Numbered from the stretch's first letter, positions 1-7,367 are shown. The stretch is DNA of 36,137 nucleotides from Mycobacterium sp. E740 (GCF_001672895.1 NZ_LZKP01000121.1:1-36137); one strand, 5' to 3'. Numbers and translations are program-made. Notes: generated by a model not told the origin, from the letters alone.

Positions 1-113
1 ACTGAACCGAGCGGCGGGCATTCTCGCCATGTCGGCAGCTACGGGTCACGGTAGCGCGCTTTGGTACGAGTGGATCGACAATTGCGCAAACTCCGCTTCT
101 TCCCTTACACCCG

Positions 114-142
114 TTGACAAGACATAGCCCCCGGAGTAGACC
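114..142 (+). promoter_or_regulatory. Candidate sigma-70-type promoter of the hhy operon
   Basis: A perfect TTGACA lies at 114-119. After a 17-base spacer comes TAGACC at 137-142, a poor -10 match (positions 1, 2 and 4 of TATAAT). If used, the leader would be about 90 bases long. The -35 match is clear and the -10 is weak, so another start point nearer the direct repeats remains possible. Confidence 0.35.
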
Positions 143-182
143 GAGACTCAGCGTCGAAATCGACGCCACGAATGTTGGGAGT

Positions 183-220
183 CCCAGCCCGGCTCCCGGT
201 CGTGAGGGCCCCAGCCCGGC
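183..220. repeat. 11-bp direct repeat and adjoining palindrome before hhyS
   Basis: The 11-mer CCCAGCCCGGC occurs at 183-193 and again at 210-220, 27 bases apart. An 11-base palindrome TGGGA-G-TCCCA at 176-186 overlaps the first copy. Repeats this close to the hhyS start (240) could be an operator, but this is inferred from position only. GC-rich chance repetition is an alternative. Confidence 0.4.
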
Positions 221-239
221 CCCCAGAAAGCTGTGACCT

Positions 240-1295
240 ATGCCAACGGAGGCAGCAGTCAAAGCAGAAGAGGCCTTGATCCACGTGCTCTGGATCAACG
301 CCGGATTGAGTTGTGACGGTGATTCGGTGGCGTTGACTGCCGCCACCCAACCCAGCATCGAGGAGATCGCCCTGGGCGCGCTTCCGGGGCTGCCGAAAAT
401 CGCCGTCCACTGGCCCCTGATCGATTTCGAGTGCGGACCGAACGGGGGCGCCGACGACTTCCTCGAGTGGTTCTTCAAAGCCGACAGAGGCGAATTGGAA
501 CCGTTCGTTTTGGTCGTCGAGGGGTCGATCCCAAACGAGAAGATCAAATCCGAGGGTTACTGGTGCGGGTTCGGCAACGACCCGGCAACCGGCCAACCGA
601 TGACGACGAGCGAGTGGCTGGATCGGCTGGCGCCCAAAGCCACTGCCATCGTCGCGGTCGGAACGTGCGCCACCTACGGCGGCATCCATGCGATGGCCGG
701 CAACCCGACCGGAGCCATGGGAGTACCCGATTACCTCGGCTGGGACTGGAAGAGCAAGGCCGGAATACCGATCGTTTGCGTACCGGGTTGTCCGATCCAG
801 CCGGACAACCTCGCCGAGACCCTGACATACCTGCTGTACATGGCCACGGATCAGGCACCGATGATCCCGCTCGACGATGCGTTACGGCCCCAGTGGCTGT
901 TCGGGGCGAGCGTGCACGAAGGCTGTGACCGGGCCGGCTACTACGAACAAGGTGATTTCGCGACGGAGTACGGATCTCCGAAATGCATTGTCAAACTGGG
1001 CTGTTGGGGTCCGGTCGTCAAATGCAACGTGCCCAAGCGCGGCTGGATCAACGGAGTCGGCGGCTGCCCGAACGTGGGCGGCATATGCATCGGCTGCACG
1101 ATGCCGGGATTCCCCGACAAGTTCATGCCGTTCATGGACGAGCCGCCGGGCGGCAAGGTGTCCACTGCCGCATCGGGGCTGTACGGATCGGTCGTCCGCA
1201 GCCTGCGCCATGTCACCGGCCGCACCGTCGACAAAGAACCCAAGTGGCGCCACCCCGGCACGCAACTCACGACCGGAGCGACTCGCACCTGGTAG
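240..1295 (+). CDS. hhyS: Group 1h [NiFe]-hydrogenase small subunit HhyS
   Basis: The electron-relay subunit of an uptake hydrogenase (351 aa). Cluster ligands can be read directly. Proximal: C25, D28, C143 (in GTCATYGG) and C184 (in VPGCPIQP). Distal: H226, C229, C249, C255. Medial: C262, C276, C283, C286. The usual CxxC of the proximal site is CDGD, giving one Asp ligand. The proline that normally makes the medial cluster [3Fe-4S] is C276, so three [4Fe-4S] clusters are predicted. Both features match the group 1h (actinobacterial-type) enzyme known from Cupriavidus necator. There is no Tat signal peptide and no C-terminal anchor, so the enzyme should act on the cytoplasmic side. The Shine-Dalgarno is weak. 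The family oxidises H2 at atmospheric concentrations in M. smegmatis. Confidence 0.93.
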   Translation: MPTEAAVKAEEALIHVLWINAGLSCDGDSVALTAATQPSIEEIALGALPGLPKIAVHWPLIDFECGPNGGADDFLEWFFKADRGELEPFVLVVEGSIPNEKIKSEGYWCGFGNDPATGQPMTTSEWLDRLAPKATAIVAVGTCATYGGIHAMAGNPTGAMGVPDYLGWDWKSKAGIPIVCVPGCPIQPDNLAETLTYLLYMATDQAPMIPLDDALRPQWLFGASVHEGCDRAGYYEQGDFATEYGSPKCIVKLGCWGPVVKCNVPKRGWINGVGGCPNVGGICIGCTMPGFPDKFMPFMDEPPGGKVSTAASGLYGSVVRSLRHVTGRTVDKEPKWRHPGTQLTTGATRTW

Positions 1296-1326
1296 GTGCG
1301 GCTCGTCCCAGGGCGCCCAGGCGTGC

Positions 1327-1341
1327 TTTCGGGTACCGAAA
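1327..1341 (+). other. Short hairpin in the hhyS-hhyL spacer
   Basis: TTTCGG and CCGAAA (1327-1332 and 1336-1341) form a perfect 6-bp stem with a 3-base loop inside the 87-base gap between the two subunit genes. It could influence mRNA processing or subunit stoichiometry. No U-tract follows, so it is not a terminator. It may be incidental. Confidence 0.25.
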
Positions 1342-1382
1342 CGGCTGTGGCGCTTCTCCTGACGAAGAAAGAGAAGAGTTCG

Positions 1383-3179
1383 ATGACAACCATCATCCCC
1401 GAACCGTCACACGTGAAGCGCGACCCCGGCCAACTGGTGGAGATGGCGTGGGACCCGATCACGCGCATCGTCGGCAGCCTCGGCATCTACACCAAGATCG
1501 ACTTCGACAACCGGGAAGTCGTCGAGTGCCACAGCACCTCGTCGATCTTCCGCGGCTATTCGATCTTCATGAAGGGCAAGGACCCTCGCGACGCCCATTT
1601 CATCACCAGCCGGATCTGCGGCATCTGCGGGGACAACCACGCGACGTGCTCGGTCTACACCCAGAACATGGCCTACGGCGTCCGTCCTCCGCACCTCGGT
1701 GAGTGGCTGATCAACCTGGGCGAAGCCGCCGAGTACATGTTCGACCACAACATCTTCCAGGAGAACCTGGTCGGCGTCGACTACTGCGAGAAGATGGTCG
1801 CCGAGACCAACCCGAGTGTGCTCGCCAAAGCAGAGAACACCCAGGCGCCCCACGCCGATATGCACGGTCATCGCACGATCGCCGACATCATGCGCGCGCT
1901 CAATCCGTTCACCGGTGAGTTCTACCGGGAGGCACTGCAGGTCAGCCGCTGGACGCGCGAGATGTTCTGCCTGATGGAAGGCCGGCACGTCCATCCTTCG
2001 ACGCTCTACCCCGGCGGCATCGGCACGACCGCCACGGTCCAGTTGATGACCGACTACATGACGAGACTGATGCGCTACGTGGAGTTCATGAAGAAGGTCG
2101 TGCCCATGCACGACGACCTCTTCGACTTCTTCTACGAAGCGCTTCCCGGCTACGACCAGGTGGGGCTGCGACGCACACTGTTGGGCTGCTGGGGCTCCTT
2201 CCAGGATCCCGAGGTGTGCAACTTCGAGTACAAGGACATGGAGCGCTGGGGCGACGCCATGTTCGTCACACCGGGTGTCGTCATCGACGGAAAGCTGCAC
2301 ACCCACTCGTTGGTGGACATCAACCTCGGTATCCGAATCCTGTTGGGCCATTCGTATTACGACGACTGGACCGACCAGGAGATGTTCGTCAAGACCGATC
2401 CGCTGGGCAATCCGGTCGACCGCCGGCACCCGTGGAACCAGCACACCAACCCGCGGCCGCAGAAGCGCGACTTCGACGAGAACTACAGCTGGGTGATGTC
2501 TCCGCGCTGGTTCGACGGCACGGATCATCTGGCGCTCGACACCGGCGGCGGGCCGCTGGCGAGGCTGTGGTCCACCGCGCTGGCCGGGTTGGTCGACATC
2601 GGCTACGTCAAGGCGACCGGTCGCAGCGTGCAGATCAACCTGCCCAAGACCGCTCTCAAAGGTCCGGTCGAATTCGAGTGGAAGATCCCGCAATACGGCA
2701 GCAACACACTCGAGCGTAACCGCGCGCGGACGTACTTCCAGGCCTACGCGGCCGCCTGCGCTCTGCACTTCGCCGAGAAGGCGCTGACGGAGATCCGGGC
2801 CGGCCGCACCAAGACCTGGGAGAAATTCGACGTGCCCGAAGAGGGCATCGGCTGCGGGTTCACCGAGGCGGTCCGCGGAGTCCTGAGCCACCACATGGTG
2901 ATTCGCGACGGCAAGATCGCCAACTACCACCCCTATCCGCCGACCCCGTGGAACGCGAACCCACGCGACAGTTACGGCACGCCGGGACCCTACGAGGACG
3001 CGGTACAGGGCCAGCCGATCTTCGAGGAGAACGACAGAGAGCACTTCAAGGGCATCGACGTCATGCGCACGGTACGAAGTTTCGATCCGTGTCTGCCGTG
3101 CGGAGTGCACATGTACCTGGGGAAGGGAAAGACGCTGGAGATGCTGCACTCCCCGACCCAGTCGCTCACCGGGGAATAG
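1383..3179 (+). CDS. hhyL: Group 1h [NiFe]-hydrogenase large (catalytic) subunit HhyL
   Basis: Carries the NiFe(CN)2CO active site (598 aa). The two metal-binding motifs are complete: RICGICGDNH with C79 and C82 near the N terminus, and DPCLPCGVH with C570 and C573 near the C terminus. The protein continues for 22 residues after H576; in this family that tail is cut off by a dedicated endopeptidase after nickel insertion, and a candidate lies at 6867-7364. I chose ATG 1383 because a purine-rich ribosome site (GAAAGAGAAGAG) precedes it and the protein then starts normally for the family. A GTG at 1296, directly after the hhyS stop, would add 29 residues of non-conserved sequence. It forms a heterodimer with HhyS. 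Confidence 0.94.
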   Translation: MTTIIPEPSHVKRDPGQLVEMAWDPITRIVGSLGIYTKIDFDNREVVECHSTSSIFRGYSIFMKGKDPRDAHFITSRICGICGDNHATCSVYTQNMAYGVRPPHLGEWLINLGEAAEYMFDHNIFQENLVGVDYCEKMVAETNPSVLAKAENTQAPHADMHGHRTIADIMRALNPFTGEFYREALQVSRWTREMFCLMEGRHVHPSTLYPGGIGTTATVQLMTDYMTRLMRYVEFMKKVVPMHDDLFDFFYEALPGYDQVGLRRTLLGCWGSFQDPEVCNFEYKDMERWGDAMFVTPGVVIDGKLHTHSLVDINLGIRILLGHSYYDDWTDQEMFVKTDPLGNPVDRRHPWNQHTNPRPQKRDFDENYSWVMSPRWFDGTDHLALDTGGGPLARLWSTALAGLVDIGYVKATGRSVQINLPKTALKGPVEFEWKIPQYGSNTLERNRARTYFQAYAAACALHFAEKALTEIRAGRTKTWEKFDVPEEGIGCGFTEAVRGVLSHHMVIRDGKIANYHPYPPTPWNANPRDSYGTPGPYEDAVQGQPIFEENDREHFKGIDVMRTVRSFDPCLPCGVHMYLGKGKTLEMLHSPTQSLTGE

Positions 3180-3182
3180 GGT

Positions 3183-4124
3183 ATGGCCCCGCCGATCAAG
3201 GACGACGCGCAGTGGCGTATGGCGGGCGAACGAATACAGGGCCTGCTCGACGCGTCCGCCGCGGGGGGCCCCGCCGCCTACGAGCGGGCGGTCCAACTCG
3301 TCGGTGAGGTGACCGATCTCTACGGCGCCGGCTTGGAGCGGATGCTACGGATCGCCGTGGGCACCGATGACGAGTTGGCAGACAGGTTCGTCGACGATGA
3401 TCTCGTTGCGAGTCTGTTGCTGGTGCACGGGCTGCATCCGCACGGCGTCGCCCGGCGGGTCGCGGACGCCTTGGACAGCGTCCGGCCGTACCTCGGCTCA
3501 CACGGTGGCGACGTGACCTTGCTCGAAATCGTCGACGGCCCCGACGGCGCCACAGTCCGCCTGCAATTCACGGGCAGCTGCAAGAGCTGTCCATCCTCGG
3601 CGGTGACCCTGGAGTTGACGGTCGAGGACGCGATCCGGGCGGCGGCCCCCGAGGTCGCGTCGATCGAAGTGGTTGCCGCGGATACTCCCGCGGACGCGGA
3701 TGTCACCGTGATTCCGGCGGCGGCACTGCTCAGCCGTGTGCACCAGGGCACTCCGGGCTCGTGGCACCCCGTGCCCGAATTCGCCGACCTCGCACCGGGA
3801 GAGGTCGGCGGGTTCAGCGTGGCGGGAACCACGGTGCTGGCGTGCCGCATCGGTGATGAGTTGTTCGCCTACCGTGACCGGTGTGGTGTCTGCCGCGGAT
3901 CGCTGGCCGGCGCGGCGCTGCATCGACCGATGGGCTCCCCCGTCGGCGACGCGGTACTGCGTTGCCCGACGTGCCACGCCCACTTCGACGTCGTCCACGC
4001 CGGGGCCTGCGTCGACGAAGACGCCGACGGTCATGCTCACCTGCAACCGATTCCGTTGCTCACGCGTGACGGGGTGCTGTCGATCGCGATCGCGCAGGAA
4101 CAGACCGTAGCGGGCATGGCATGA
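3183..4124 (+). CDS. hhyE: NifU-C-domain/Rieske-like iron-sulfur protein HhyE
   Basis: A 313-aa protein starting 3 bases after hhyL. A helical N terminus (about 1-85) is followed by a NifU C-terminal-like domain (about 90-165, with SHGGDV and the CxxC C133/C136). A Rieske-like domain (about 185-305) comes last. In the Rieske-like part the metal motifs are C234-x2-C237 and C261-x2-C264, followed by H265 and H267. The histidines of the usual CxH and CxxH motifs are therefore replaced by cysteines. The gene corresponds by position to hhyE of M. smegmatis, which is reported to be needed for Hhy activity and proposed to carry electrons from the hydrogenase towards the quinone pool. The electron-carrier role is inference here. 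A zinc site instead of an Fe-S cluster cannot be excluded. Confidence 0.8.
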   Translation: MAPPIKDDAQWRMAGERIQGLLDASAAGGPAAYERAVQLVGEVTDLYGAGLERMLRIAVGTDDELADRFVDDDLVASLLLVHGLHPHGVARRVADALDSVRPYLGSHGGDVTLLEIVDGPDGATVRLQFTGSCKSCPSSAVTLELTVEDAIRAAAPEVASIEVVAADTPADADVTVIPAAALLSRVHQGTPGSWHPVPEFADLAPGEVGGFSVAGTTVLACRIGDELFAYRDRCGVCRGSLAGAALHRPMGSPVGDAVLRCPTCHAHFDVVHAGACVDEDADGHAHLQPIPLLTRDGVLSIAIAQEQTVAGMA

Positions 4125-4762
4125 CTGGCGCATACGACGTTCTCGCGAGAATCCGGGCCGATCGCGGCGTCCCGGTACCCGCCGGAGAGCGCTGCGAGAT
4201 GTGCGCGGAACAGATCGCCGACCAGCACCAGCATGTCGTGAATGTTCAAGCGCGACAGTTGATGTGCGTATGCCGCGGCTGCTACCTGCTGTTCACCGAC
4301 ACCACCGCCGAACTACGCTTCCGCGCAGTGCCGGACCGCTGGCTGACTTTCGGAGACTTCGGGCTCGGGCGTCGCGACTGGCAACTCCTGCAGATCCCGG
4401 TCGGGCTGGCGTTCTTCTTCCGCAACTCGGCGTTGAACCACATGGTGGCCTTCTATCCGGGCCCGGCTGGCGCGACGGAGTCCGAGCTCGACCTGTCCGC
4501 GTGGGACGGCGTCAGGGCAACCGACCCGCGGGTGGACCTGATAGCCGACGACACCGAGGCACTCCTCGTGCGAGTGCCCGACGACGAAACTCGACCGCCG
4601 GAAGGCTATCTGGTGCCCATCGACGCCTGCTACGAGTTCGTCGGTCGGCTCCGTCAACTCTGGCACGGCTTCGACGGCGGTCAACAGGTTCGCGAGTTCA
4701 TCGACGACTTCTTCGAACACGTCCGCAACCGCGGAAAGGTGGTGGCGCCGTGCCAGAGCTGA
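4121..4762 (+). CDS. DUF5947-like hydrogenase-associated protein
   Basis: A 213-aa cytoplasmic protein whose ATG overlaps the hhyE stop (ATGA), implying coupled translation. The N-terminal third has a metal-binding look: CEMC, then HQH, then LMCVCRGCYLLF, giving five cysteines in about 40 residues. The rest has no known catalytic motif. I recognise it as resembling DUF5947, a family found beside actinobacterial hydrogenase genes; its function is unknown. Its position between the electron carrier and the maturation genes suggests an assembly or Fe-S/zinc role, which is inference only. Confidence 0.75.
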   Translation: MTGAYDVLARIRADRGVPVPAGERCEMCAEQIADQHQHVVNVQARQLMCVCRGCYLLFTDTTAELRFRAVPDRWLTFGDFGLGRRDWQLLQIPVGLAFFFRNSALNHMVAFYPGPAGATESELDLSAWDGVRATDPRVDLIADDTEALLVRVPDDETRPPEGYLVPIDACYEFVGRLRQLWHGFDGGQQVREFIDDFFEHVRNRGKVVAPCQS

Positions 4763-5394
4763 CGTTCGCGGTGCTCGACGTGGCCACCGAACCCTACGCG
4801 GTGACACCACTGCTCACCGCGCGTGTCGGGATCGCCGCCGACAACGACGAACCCGTGCACGCCATCGCGCTGCGCTGCCAGATCCGCATCGAGCCGTTGC
4901 GTCGCGGTTACTCCGACCAAGAGGCAGCCGGACTGCTCGATCTGTTCGGTCCTCGCGCGCGCTGGGGCAGCACCCAACACAATTTCCTCTGGCAGCACAG
5001 CAGCACGATGGTGCCGGGGTTCAGCAGTGCCACGCAGGTCGACCTGCCGCTCGAGTGCACTTACGACTTCGAGGTGACGGCGGCCAAGTACTTCCACGCT
5101 CTGCGTGACGGCATGATCCCGTTGCAATTCCTCTTCAGCGGAACAGTTTTCACCAAGGGCGACCGCAACTTCGCGGTGCAGCAGGTGCCGTGGGACCGCG
5201 AAGACCGCTACGACCTACCGGTATCGACGTGGCGAGACCTCATGCAACTGCACTACCCCAACACCGGGTGGCTGCGGTTGAACCGCGAAACCCTCGACGC
5301 GCTGGCGGAGTTCAAGTCGGTACGCGGCCTGCTGGGCTTCGACGATGCCGTCGTCTCACTGCTGGCCGCGCACAGCGCACAGGAGGTGCGATGA
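4750..5394 (+). CDS. DUF6084-like hydrogenase-associated protein
   Basis: A 214-aa protein with GTG start at 4750, inside the end of the DUF5947-like gene (13-base overlap). A GGAAAGG ribosome site lies just upstream. The sequence is rich in beta-strand-like segments (ELTFAVLDV, HAIALRCQIRIEPL, VDLPLECTYDFEV) and has no obvious cofactor motif, signal peptide or membrane span. I recognise it as DUF6084-like, a family of unknown function in the same kind of locus. Open reading continues upstream in frame, but that part has the composition of an out-of-frame shadow. A structural or chaperone role for the hydrogenase is conceivable but unproven. Confidence 0.75.
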   Translation: MPELTFAVLDVATEPYAVTPLLTARVGIAADNDEPVHAIALRCQIRIEPLRRGYSDQEAAGLLDLFGPRARWGSTQHNFLWQHSSTMVPGFSSATQVDLPLECTYDFEVTAAKYFHALRDGMIPLQFLFSGTVFTKGDRNFAVQQVPWDREDRYDLPVSTWRDLMQLHYPNTGWLRLNRETLDALAEFKSVRGLLGFDDAVVSLLAAHSAQEVR

Positions 5395-6737
5395 CGGCAG
5401 ACTGGGATGATGCTCGCGCCGTCGCCGATGCGGTGCTCTACGAGGGATACCTGCTGTACCCCTACCGTGCGACTTCGACCAAGAACCAATCACGCTGGCA
5501 GTTCGGCGTATTGGGTCCGATCGGCGCGATGGAAGCCGGTCTCGGGGAGGACTCCGCGCTGACCGCCCAGGTGCTGGTCGCCTCCCACGGCATTCCGATG
5601 GTGACAGGCGTCGTGCGATTCCTGCAGTTGCAGCACCGCGGTGTGGAGCGCCACCTCGGTGATGGCCGTTTCGAACCGGTCCGCGAACTGGCCTCGGGCT
5701 CGAACACCTGGGTCAGCTGGGACGAGGCCGTCGAATGTGAGATCGCGATCGAACCCATCCCGCTCATGAGCCTGCCCCGCACGGTGGACATCTCGGTTCC
5801 CGCCGGGACCGACGAGGAGTCGGTCGTCGGCGGCAGGCTCCTACGAACTCGCCGCCAGTTGCACGGTCGGCTGGACATTTCCGTCGAGGCAGACGGCGAT
5901 CTCCATCGGCTCACTCTCGAAGTGCGCAACACGGCTCCCCCGGCCGGCGACAAGGACGAGGCGATCGCCGTATCGATGATCGGCACCCATCTACTGCTCG
6001 AGGTCGCCGACGGCGAATTCGTCTCCTTGCTCGAACCGGCCGACTCGGCCGCCGACGCCGTGGCACGCTGCCGGCAGCACCGTTGTTTCCCGGTGCTCGC
6101 CGGCCCTTCGACGCAACACGACCTGGTGCTGGTGTCCCCCATCATTCTCTACGACCACCCCGAGATCGCGGAACAGAGCAAGGGTGCGCTCTACGACTCC
6201 ACCGAGATCGACGAGATCCTCACCTTGCGGATCATGACGATGACCGACGACGAGAAAGCGCAGGCTCGCGCCACCGATCCGCTCGCCGCGGCGATCATCG
6301 ACCGCTGCGACTCGATGTCGCCCGAGGCGATGCTCGACCTGCACGGTGTACTGCGTAACCCGCATGCGGCAGCCCGGCGACCCGAACTGATACCGGAGAT
6401 CCCCGCGGGCGTCGAGTGGTGGGAACCGACGGCGGACACCGCAGTGCGCCCGGAGTCGGACGCGGTGCTGGTCAACGACATTCGCGTCACCCGCGGCAGC
6501 CGTGTCCGGCTGCGCCCGTCCCGGCGTGCGGACGCTCAGGACCTGTTCTATGCGGACAAGATCGCTCGCGTCACGTCGGTGCACGAAGACGTCGACGGCG
6601 ACCACCACATCGGCGTGGTGATCGAGGACGATCCCGCGGCGGAGCTGCACGACTGGTACGGCCGCTACCTGTACTTCGCGCCCGACGAGGTGGAACCTGT
6701 TGTTGAAGGGAGTTCGAAATGGCCGGAATGGAAGTAG
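5391..6737 (+). CDS. Conserved hydrogenase-locus protein of unknown function (448 aa)
   Basis: Starts at ATG 5391 in an ATGA overlap with the preceding gene, behind a strong AGGAGG site. I do not recognise the family with confidence. The N terminus reads EGYLLYPYRATSTKNQSRWQFG. Residues of the last 80 positions (GSRVRLRPSRRADAQDLFYADKIARVTSV, then WYGRYLYFAPDEVEPV) look like a small SH3-like barrel. There is no signal peptide, membrane span or cysteine cluster, which argues against an Fe-S carrier. The position in the middle of the operon and coupled translation argue for a role in making, anchoring or regulating Hhy. Its last 19 bases overlap the next small gene. Confidence 0.7.
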   Translation: MTADWDDARAVADAVLYEGYLLYPYRATSTKNQSRWQFGVLGPIGAMEAGLGEDSALTAQVLVASHGIPMVTGVVRFLQLQHRGVERHLGDGRFEPVRELASGSNTWVSWDEAVECEIAIEPIPLMSLPRTVDISVPAGTDEESVVGGRLLRTRRQLHGRLDISVEADGDLHRLTLEVRNTAPPAGDKDEAIAVSMIGTHLLLEVADGEFVSLLEPADSAADAVARCRQHRCFPVLAGPSTQHDLVLVSPIILYDHPEIAEQSKGALYDSTEIDEILTLRIMTMTDDEKAQARATDPLAAAIIDRCDSMSPEAMLDLHGVLRNPHAAARRPELIPEIPAGVEWWEPTADTAVRPESDAVLVNDIRVTRGSRVRLRPSRRADAQDLFYADKIARVTSVHEDVDGDHHIGVVIEDDPAAELHDWYGRYLYFAPDEVEPVVEGSSKWPEWK

Positions 6738-6847
6738 TCGGCTGGATCGCGGTCGGAGCCGTGACGGTCGTCGCTGTGGCGGCGGCTGTGATCGGCATCC
6801 GCTCCGTACCCGACATGCAGCGTTACATGAAGATACGGCGGATGTGA
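6719..6847 (+). CDS. 42-aa single-span membrane microprotein (DUF6893-like)
   Basis: A short frame from ATG 6719 to TGA 6845-6847, behind a good GAAGGGA ribosome site that lies inside the end of the previous gene. Residues about 9-28 (WIAVGAVTVVAVAAAVIGIR) form one hydrophobic helix. The tail SVPDMQRYMKIRRM is basic, so the C terminus should face the cytoplasm. The SxPDxxRYxKxRRM ending resembles the small actinobacterial DUF6893 proteins. None of the Hhy subunits has an anchor of its own, so this peptide is a candidate membrane tether; that is inference. It is small enough to be missed by automatic annotation. Confidence 0.7.
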   Translation: MAGMEVVGWIAVGAVTVVAVAAAVIGIRSVPDMQRYMKIRRM

Positions 6848-6866
6848 GCGCAAGAGAGGTGGCCTC

Positions 6867-7364
6867 ATCTCCAGTTTTACCTCCCGAATCCTGGTAGCCG
6901 GACTCGGCAACATCTTTCTCGGGGACGACGGCTTCGGCCCCGAGGTGATGCGCCGCGTGCCGTCCGATCTCGGCGGTCCGCAGGTTCAGGTGAGGGATTA
7001 CGGCACCGGGGGGATGCATTTGGCGTACGACTTGCTGGACGGCTGCGACGCCCTGGTGCTCGTCGACGCCATCCTCAACCGAGGCGCGCCGGGCACCCTG
7101 CACGTGTTCGAGGCCGACCTCGATAACCACTCGGAAACAGCAGGTTTCGATGCGCACGCAATGGACCCGGCCGCAGTATTCGCCAGCCTCAATGCGCTGG
7201 GCGGAGTCGCGCCTTACACCGTGGTGATCGGGTGCGAGGTCGACTGCGTCGACGAGGGTATCGGGCTGTCCCAAACCGTCACGGCGGCGGTTCCTGACGC
7301 GGTGCGGGCGATCGACGAGGTGGTGGCCGGGTTGCTGGCCCGGGTTGCGGTGGCGGAGGGCTGA
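6867..7364 (+). CDS. Hydrogenase maturation endopeptidase (HyaD/HybD family), start codon abnormal
   Basis: The protease that removes the C-terminal tail of the large subunit once nickel is in place. Conserved elements: GLGNIFLGDDGFG at the N terminus (second Asp in place of Glu16 of E. coli HybD), VLVDAI (Asp62 equivalent) and FDAHAMDP (His93 equivalent). The first ATG/GTG/TTG in this frame is GTG 6945, which would delete the first motif entirely. The frame is open back to 6831. A good ribosome site AAGAGAGG (6852-6859) sits 7 bases before ATC 6867, which would give the N terminus ISSFTSRILVAG. I therefore place the start at 6867 as a mutated or non-standard start. A one-base frameshift from GTG 6859 is the alternative. 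It is followed by hypC after 3 bases. Confidence 0.75.
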   Translation: MSSFTSRILVAGLGNIFLGDDGFGPEVMRRVPSDLGGPQVQVRDYGTGGMHLAYDLLDGCDALVLVDAILNRGAPGTLHVFEADLDNHSETAGFDAHAMDPAAVFASLNALGGVAPYTVVIGCEVDCVDEGIGLSQTVTAAVPDAVRAIDEVVAGLLARVAVAEG

Positions 7365-7367
7365 ACC

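Larger units (their letters stand above)
1..239. other. Non-coding leader upstream of the hydrogenase operon
   Basis: No convincing gene is visible here. An antisense frame that enters from the hhyS side has no recognisable domain and is a high-GC shadow. The segment carries a TTGACA box, an 11-base direct repeat and a short palindrome, listed separately, and probably contains the promoter of the hydrogenase operon. Nothing is recognisable in the first 100 bases. From M. tuberculosis synteny recA would be expected further to the left, but it is not in view. Confidence 0.5.

Noticed and set aside
175..194. Possible DosR box before hhyS
   Set aside because: The outer GGGA and CCC resemble the DosR consensus, but the central positions mismatch too often; the stretch is better described as a short palindrome plus direct repeat.
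1296..1382. GTG 1296 as the start of HhyL
   Set aside because: It would add 29 residues unlike the family, directly after the hhyS stop and without a ribosome site; ATG 1383 has one.
1407..3296. A 629-codon antisense frame across hhyL
   Set aside because: It is exactly opposite a gene with complete hydrogenase motifs, has no domain, and has the Val/Arg/His/Asp-rich composition of a high-GC shadow.
6700..6897. A 65-codon frame between the 448-aa gene and the protease
   Set aside because: Arg/Gly-rich shadow composition; the 42-aa membrane peptide in another frame of the same stretch has a ribosome site and a sensible protein sequence. Its 3' part is considered only as a possible frameshifted protease start.
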